A program made the translations under genes and the position numbers. A stretch of DNA of 35,992 bases from Apostichopus parvimensis (lineage: Eukaryota; Echinodermata; Holothuroidea; Aspidochirotida; Stichopodidae): positions 5,389 through 41,380 of the forward strand of contig KN884637.1 of NCBI GenBank assembly GCA_000934455.1, written 5' to 3'. The notes under the pieces are model-generated. The model ran no database searches and was not told where the DNA came from. It saw only the letters and a list, made by a program, of their open reading frames with translations. Shown in pieces: positions 22,301 to 31,300 of this stretch; within the stretch, counting starts at the first letter, position 1; every line of letters begins with the position of its first letter.

Positions 22301-25300
22301 CGGTTGTGACTTTGAATCATTCTGAACTGTGACGGTTCCGGGATTATCAATGTTATCTCGTCTTGTAATACTGACCTCTATAAAACCAGTACATTACAGA
22401 TCTGAGAAATTGCTGTCTTGAACCTAAGCATATCTGTTTGTAGGGACACCTTCTGTGTTTATTATTTGGTGTCTCAAGGAGTAGAACTGTAACACAGTTA
22501 GACAGAACAGAAGGATGGTGAGATGAAAGAGAAAGGCGATTGAATTAGAGAGGAGTGTAACGATAGGAGTTAATTAGTAACGGAGGGGAATGTGGAGATA
22601 GAAAGAAAGGAGAACAGGAAAGAAAGATGAGTCAGTGGATGGACATGACAGATTACATCCTTCTGTAGAGTTTATCTCCTCAATTCAGCAATCCTACCAT
22701 CTCCCTTTTCATCTCACCACACTTGGATCAAAGCATCAGGCCTTCTAACATTCATATACTTTCCTATTCATAGATTTTTCAGGCTCATTTATAACATTTT
22801 TCAGCATCTGAAGAAGATCCTGCCAGGATCGAAACGTCAGGCCCACTTTTACACATTCTCTTACGCAGGCTCTATAGTGGATAAACAGTTTGCAACAGTT
22901 TTGTTTTTTCATTCCTATTTTATTTCTATTTTTATCTTATCATTCCACACAATTGTGGTAGTCGAACACCTATTTCTTAACTACATACCAATCTACCACT
23001 GACGAAAAATTATTTCATTTTTATTAATATTGATATCACGATGCTGACAAGTTATATTTGTCTTTTCAAGAAGGAAAAGAATCATCGACAATACAGAGAT
23101 TGATGTTCTAAGATATTCTTACCATCCTCTTGGATCCAGCCATTTTCGCAGAGGTCCTTCGGTCTGCTGCCCTCTGACAGGTTTACGACATGATCGGATG
23201 GAACCAGGACAGAAACTGCATCCTACACAGACGGCAAAAATGTAGAGAAAAAAGAAAGAAAATACTACCTGACACGCTGTCAAAGAAAATAATTAAATCT
23301 CAAAAAATTGAAAGGAAACACCCCGATGAAGATTTGTTTAAGAGGAACACCTTTTCTCATTGTGGATTGTGGTGGTCGAATGGAAAGACAAAGTGGTTGA
23401 GATTTAAGGACTGCAGCCTGTTCCAGTTCTGGCCAGATTATTACATTGTATCCTTGAAAAAAGTACTGTATCTCCACTGTGCCTCTCTTTGTCTAGTTGT
23501 ATAAATTGGGACTTGTAAGGTTACCTGTTAATATACTTGTGTGCACAGGCTTTTTTTCCCGCAACCTATGGGAAGTCCCCCGGGGAACATGTAAATGTGG
23601 CGCACTGTAGCACCCTGGAGGAGTGGAGGGGACCAATTGAACTGTTCACACGTGGGTGTGCGGGTGGGTGTAACCAGGGGTTAACTTTAATAAAGTTGTT
23701 TGAGACTGCCTGGCCATGATGCAAGACTGTAGAACCTTTACTAAATAACAGTTTAAATTCAGCGTTGCCATGACGATAACATGGTACTTTCCAGTATGTT
23801 ACAACAAATCGAGCTTTACAAACACTGTAGACGTGAGACTCTATTCAAAACAAGAAATGAACTGAATATCATAGAATTTATTCAGGGAAAAAGTGATGTT
23901 ACTGTCATGTATGATGTATGGCCATCCATTCTAAAGTTGCTGTAAGGTTTTTTTCTCACTAAAAAATCACAATAACATACAAAAACTGGTGTGGGCAGGA
24001 GGGGGGGAGGGGTGCTGCAAATGGATTTGGATACTTGGTAACTTCCAGAAATATCTCTTTAGAAGCCAAACAGCTGTCTTTCGCTTCTAAACTATGTATG
24101 GATTTGAGTTTAACTAAGATACAGACTATCACACAAGATAGTCGCACATAGAAGATTGAGATTTTTCGGTCATGTAGCAAGACTCCAGGAGGACGCTCCA
24201 GCAAAGGTTGCTTTAACAGAAGCATTGAGACATACTGCTAAACCAGTAGGAAGGCCCGTGACTACCTTGCTTGGAAAAAAAAAGTCGCAATTTAAGGACG
24301 TTAACATAAACAATTTCGAGGAAGCAATAAACCTTGTCGGATAGACTAGACTCAACTTACTACTACTACTACTAAGATACAGACTTATCTGTGATCTATG
24401 ATGTAACTCAAAGTATGTTAATGTCATACAGAGAACTTCATCGCTTTGTTTCATCTTGCAGCGATTACTTTATAAATGTAATAACTGACACGTACCTTTT
24501 TCACAATGTAAGTCAATCCTGTCCCTACATCTAACACAAGACCGCCAGGTTTATCTGCGACCTGTGGCAAAATAAAGACAAAAAGTTGAAAAGTTGAAAA
24601 GCTGAAAAATGAACACAACAGGCAGAAAAAGGTCTGTGCGTTAATACCTAGCTCTTTACTTCCACACATGTAATTTACAATCCATATTAACATTATGTAC
24701 CCCCTTAGATACAGTTTTTAAATTCCGGCCAGCTCACTGTAAGATGTCATTATTGTCATCTCTTAATCTCGTAATCAGTGAATTCAACTAAACCAATTTG
24801 AAAAGAAATTAAAACATTCCACCACATGACATACACTAATTCATAAATCTCATTCTATTTCATTGCCTTTCACAAACAGCCAACTCACAATTCCCAGCCC
24901 TCTTCTGAATTTACGTCAGCACCAAATATTAGCTACAAATGATATATATTTCTTTGGCATACTATCTAGGTATGTATTGAGCTTACATTTTACTGATGCA
25001 TAGATTTACACCCACCCAACCACCAACCCCCCCCCCCACTCCTCAACGTTAAAACCCAAAAAAGGTAAAGAGTTGATAAAAGAAAACAGCAGGTAGAAAA
25101 AAGTATATTTGTTTGGGCATACTATCTAGGTGTGTATTGCTAAAATTTTACTGATGTATGCACTGCTGTTTCAGTAGTAATTTCTGTAAAGATTAACACC
25201 CCTCCCCCACCCCCACCCCACCCCTCAACGTTAAAACGCTGAATCCACCTAAATGGATGTGGATCATCATCCAAAAGAAATCCCTGAAAATACATTCATT

Positions 25301-28300
25301 AGAGGGTGTCCTTACTCTCTGGTACTCCAGACAGCAGGAGTAGAATCGTGCCAAGCTCTGTTCTAAGAGTTGTCTGTAATCTTCCTGGCTGACAATACCG
25401 CCCCCTATCTTCTGTTGGATTTCATTTTCAATAACTGCAGACACCTCTGCTCTGAGAGAGTTGACATCGTTGTACCAGTTACTAGCGACCGGCAGCGGCA
25501 GTCCAACTGCGCGACTGTAAGTCTGAGAAGAAAAGACCGTACTGACTCAAAAACATATCCGATCGTGTAATCTATAATGATAGGATGGAGGGAATAATTT
25601 ATTCTGTATATGAAACTACATTCAAACCTAGGCCCTTTCTAGAGAGTAATAGACATTGTTGCAGTCTTGAAAATATCTCTTGATGCTTGGGCAAGAGACC
25701 AATAACATACTGTCATTCAGTTGCAGTATTAAAGATATGCCCTGATGTTACTGTGAGAGACCAATAACATACTGTGTTAATTTGAAGTATTAAAGATATG
25801 CCCTGATGTTCAATTCATTTCTTTAAGTAGTTACTTTTAGTATTCATAACCAAATGATTGTCCTGTGACTTGGCAAGGTTAAAGATTTTACTTACATTTA
25901 GAGCCTTAGAAATACAACTTCTTGAAAAATTTCCAGGTCTGAAGATGACATCCATATATGCCTCCTGCAGAGAAAAAAGACAAAGTATTCAATAAATGTT
26001 GTCATAGTAATACAAATTGTCTTTATTTCGAGAGTTCAACAATAAACCCCCCCCCCTCTTAGTTACTGGCAGCTGTAGCATGTGAACATGTAGATATACC
26101 TCAGATCTATAGCTTAGTAGAGCTAACATTTTAAGATGCTAAACTTTCTACAGCATGTTCCAGTTGTATTGAGCATCATAATAATAATAATTATTTAGCT
26201 GTAAATGTCCTACAAGACATAAAACTGATTAATCCTTAGCATGTTGCTTCCTCCACCAGACTATCGACATCAAGGTTTATGAATTAGTAACGAAAGACAT
26301 TCGTGTAAAAGTAAGTTGGCCTGACGTTTCTATCCTAGCAGGATCTTCTTCAAAGGCTAATGACAAATTACTTGTCTTTTGGCCTTTGAAGAAGATCCTG
26401 CTAGGATCGACACGCCTGGCCAACTTGTATGTATGTATTTTAGATCCTCCTGCTAGCAGGAACTCGCGAAGAAGCCTCATTGGCTTATCGAAGCCGCAAG
26501 CTGAACGAGGTCAGTCTCTTACATTCATATTTAACGTCCATGATTATGATATTGTCAATTTTCGACAACTCTGTAACTGGACGACATACATTAATCTTGG
26601 AGTGACTTGAACTGGGGTCCTTATGATTGGAAGGCTTACTTTTACACACTTTACTTTTACACATTTTACACTAACATTTACATATTCTCTTTTACACAGG
26701 CTCTTTAGTGGATAAGCAGTTTGCTAACAGTTTCGTTTTATTTTGACGAACACATCTGAGCGGAGAACACCTGCCTCTTCCGAGAGTGAAAGTATCTTCT
26801 CTTTGACATGGGCAATTTAAAGCAGCAGTCTATGACCTGGGAATATATGGAAGTTCTCTGATGCCATCCATTCCCAGTATCCATGACTTTACCATGATTG
26901 GAAATTATGTCTCATTTGATTACATGAATATTTCAGCTTCCAATGACTGGGGATAATATGAATGTTGTCTGAGGTTACATAACTTTCCCAGGAATGTAGC
27001 TAAAATGATTTAATTTGTACGACAGTCCCAGACTTTAAAGACAATGGAAAGAACCAATGTATCTTTCTGGATTGTGGTTTACCCACATTACTTACCCTTG
27101 GTTCCATCATTTGTGGTATCTGCACTTCACTGGGAGGAGGAGTTTCACCTGTTACAATGGTCCATTTACCCTTGCTGCCCTTCCTAAAGAAGGATTGGAG
27201 AAAGGATGTTTATATTGCAGGCTGAGATTGATGGAGACTAGAATGATGAACTCAGCTTGCATTGTGTCTATATGTGATAGAACTACTATAAAGTTGTATA
27301 TTGAGTTTGAAGGAGACTAGAATGATGAACTCAGTATTGTGTTTATATGTGATAGTACTACTATAAAGCTGTACATTCAGTTCAATAGAGACTAGAATGA
27401 TGAACTCAGCATTGTATTTATATGTGGTAGTATTACTATAAAGCTGCATAAAACTGAGTTCAAAGAATTGTACATTTTGTGCACAGATTAAAACTTACCC
27501 ATCATAGGGGTATCTTTGAGTAAGGGTGTCACCCATCGGCAAACTCCAAACAACGATGAGGTCGGAGTTGCTTAATGTAAAATCGACAAGAGTTCGACCT
27601 TTCACACCGTAAATGGTTGCCAAATGTTGAATTTGATATTGACCGGATTGCAGGAATGGTTGCAAGATTAAAAACTGTTGGATTTAAATAAAAAAAGAAA
27701 GAAAAGGTAAAGATAATTAACTGCAGATAAAACAACCATAGTCATTACTCCTCTTCAAACAGAAGCCTTTAATTGCTGCTTAGTAACAGAAACTATTATT
27801 GGGCTCCTTCCATAATCCTGTATAGTAATTGATATAGGCTGCAATTTAAGAAATTGTTGTGGATATTCTACTTTGAAATAGGGTTGGCTGAATAAAACTA
27901 CATGGACATCATCATCCCCGTCGCCATCACCACCACCACCAACACCACCATCATCACCACCACCATCATCACCACCATCATTATCACCACCACCACCACC
28001 ACAACCATCACCACCACCATCATCACCACCACCACAATCATCATCACCGACACCATCACCACTACCATCACCATTATTACCACCACATCACCATCATCAC
28101 CGCCATCACCATCTCCATCATCATTCTCATCATACTTTGATGATAGCCAGTACTATAGATGATTTAAGCAGTTTTTAGGAAGTTGCTAAAATTGCAAAAT
28201 GCTAGGACTGGACTTACTAATCACATCTAGCCAATTCAGAGTCTGGTCATCGGAAATGTTAACTCACCACGTTTGATTTGGACAAGCTCAGGAAAACGCC

Positions 28301-31300
28301 GAGGATAGGGCTTTTGAGAGGGGCACCTTCGGCTGCTCGGATCATATGATGGAGAAGGGGGGGTTCATCGGACATCTCTGAGCCAGTCGATAGCAGCTCT
28401 AATAGGTTGAACGATACGATGCATTCCTGATTCTAAGAATGACAAAAAACAAAGGACAATGAAAGTTGTGTGATATTACATTTTGTCTGGGCAGGATATT
28501 GGTAGAAATTCTTTGGTGTTAAAAAGTTTTTAATTGGAAGTGAATTTATGGATACAGGGTGAATTTTTCACATCCATAGCGTGCAATTACCAGGAGAGAT
28601 TGCAAGAACAATGCAGCAGTGTTTAGGTGTTTGAAGGTTGTTTGATATCACATACTGAAGACACAAACGTTCTGTGCACACAGAAAGGGGAAAGCTTCGT
28701 TTCTCAACGTTCCAAAGTATAACTCTAATAATGCTGTCTTCATCGACTGATATGCTGCTATTGGATGAAATAATGATACCTCATAACTAGAACTTTTAAG
28801 GTCCATAAATTAAACTTCTCTGAGGCCGGAAGCACGCCGGTCCCACTGAACAAAAACCTGTCACAACTCCACTGTTATGACCTTACTTTTTGATAGACAA
28901 AAAGACACATGGGTCTTACAACTGACCCCACCCCATCTCCACCCCCCCCGCCATCCAATGAACGACTAATGAGCACACACAACAACTGTTTTATGTTCAT
29001 TACCAGTTCTGGTTTAGGGTTGCATACAAAATAACTTTGCCAAATGGTTACATTTTTTTAAACTTAAAACTGGCCACTTTCACTTGTGAATCACTGCGCA
29101 ATACCTGTTTATGAAAACCATACATGTTGAGTTTTCCAAACTGAAGCCAATTCGACTTGAAAAAACAAAGCAAAATCTTGATCAGTACAAGGTCGAGTAG
29201 GTACACGATGCCCGAATATTGATATTCCATGTTACAATGGTCTAGCTCTGCAAGGCCATAATCAGTTTGGCAGTGTACGCACGGCTTTACAAGAGGTACA
29301 GATGGTAAAAAGCTTTGCATTTGCACTGCAGTCGCTTCGTATCACTAGATAAATTATTCCTTGGATCAGCCAAAAAGAAATATATATAATAAAAGATGAA
29401 GCAAATGTAAGCCTATAAACTTCATAATCGACAGTCACAAGAATAGTTTATACTGACCGAACATGACCACGCTCTAATCCGATGATCCCTACAGACTGTG
29501 AAAGCAGCAGTCACCTGACCAAATGGACGGACCACCACCGAATCTGCAGTGTCCGAGGCTTCTTGACCACGTCTTGAACAAAAGAACATAAAGACATTGA
29601 AAAATTAACAGGCACACTTTGTGAAGACTGATACTAGTAACGAAAACATGTATTGGAGGAATTTAAGGGTTGTCCAGGCTTGGTTTGAAAGAAATCAGAT
29701 TTCCGCTGATTTTTACAATTACATGATTTTTTAAACTAATTTACAGATTTCATTCAAAATTTTTATTTTTTCTCCATAATTTAAACTGAAAATTTTCGTC
29801 CCTTAATTTGTCAGGAGACCATTTCTCTGTCTTTGAAATATGTATAAGTGTTCTACACCATACGTTTGAAACAGAAATACCTTTAACTAACAAAGGCCAT
29901 ACAAATGAATGATTTACATCATACAAGAAGATAAGAGAAACGTTGTCTTACCTCATAGAGCCCGGTACGATGCCAGACCAAATTCTCTGCATAATGGAGG
30001 CTTCCCTTACTTCCTCTTGGAAAGAGACACCTTGTCGAGTGCAGGTAAGAAGGAGAAGAAACCCAGGTTAAGTATCGTATATACATAGACAATCTTGCTT
30101 GACTATAGTAAATGTACATATATACAGGGGAGTACAGCATTAACTCAACAGCAGGTCAAGGCATGTACTCCTGCATGCGTTTTGATACTGACTTGCAATA
30201 TCTAACGGATCAGCCAGTGTGGATGTCGACTTTGTTAAATTGAGGAATCTTTGCAAATGGGATCATTTCTGACGAAGGGAAGTCTGTCAACATAAACTGA
30301 CTGGACAACTAAGACTTCATTACAGTCACCACTTTGTATCTGAATTTAGCTTTAAAAAAAAAAATGAGGTTGATACAAACCTTTCAAACCTATAGGTGTC
30401 AGACAAATCAAGAGTAGACTGCCACCTTTTGTCCCCAGGGCAAACCATGCTTTGGTTTCAGGAGTAAGCCATGCAGAAGTACACTGGAGGTCAAAGGTCA
30501 CCGATCCTCCATGGTTGAATTCGTGGAAATTGGAAGGATCTCTGAACTGAGTGACTGAGGTATTGGCAAAGATTGACGGAACAGAAGCGGACGAATGTTG
30601 GGAATCCTGAACGAGAAAATAGTTTCAGGGGTATCAAATACAAAGAAGCGGAACATAAATACAAAGTAGCAGTATCAAATACAAAGAACAGTATCAAATA
30701 CAAAGAAGCGGAACATAAATACAAAGCAGTATCAAATACAAAGAACAGTATCAAATACAAAGAGGCAGTATATAAATACAAAGTAGCAGTATCAAATACA
30801 GCAAAGCAATATCAAATACAAAGAAGCAGTATCAAATACATAGAAGCCATATCAAATACAAAGAAGCAGGGAGAGTCTGTGACGATGTAAAAAGTTGCAT
30901 CATAACGGACAGAGCTACAGTAGTGCCATGCAATAACATAGAATGTATTGCCCAATTCTCATCTTTTAATAAAGAAACAGTTCAAATTAACATTGTCAAA
31001 TATATATCTTATAGATTAGATTACACTATGTACATCTTAGCAGAAAAAAAGATATCTTAGTACATGGAAAGTGACAGGGCTACACCCATCCATGCACACT
31101 GAAGAACATGTGATACTGAATGTTACAAAGTAACACAGTAAGTGACAATGCTAATGGCAGACTTAGAATGTCACATGGTTTAAATATTAACGGAGATGCA
31201 AACGACACACTTTGAAAATCAGCGCTCTTAATTATCTTGAGGAGTTCACTTTTTGATGCACCGACAGTACCCAAAAAGTTTTCTTGAAGAGTACAATATT

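Noticed and set aside
23190-23504. 104-codon plus-strand open frame
   Set aside because: Lysine-rich sequence without a family signature, starting on the antisense of exon 13; likely chance.
27898-28162. Val-Met-rich and Thr-Ile-rich open frames
   Set aside because: They are artefacts of the CAC/CAT microsatellite.
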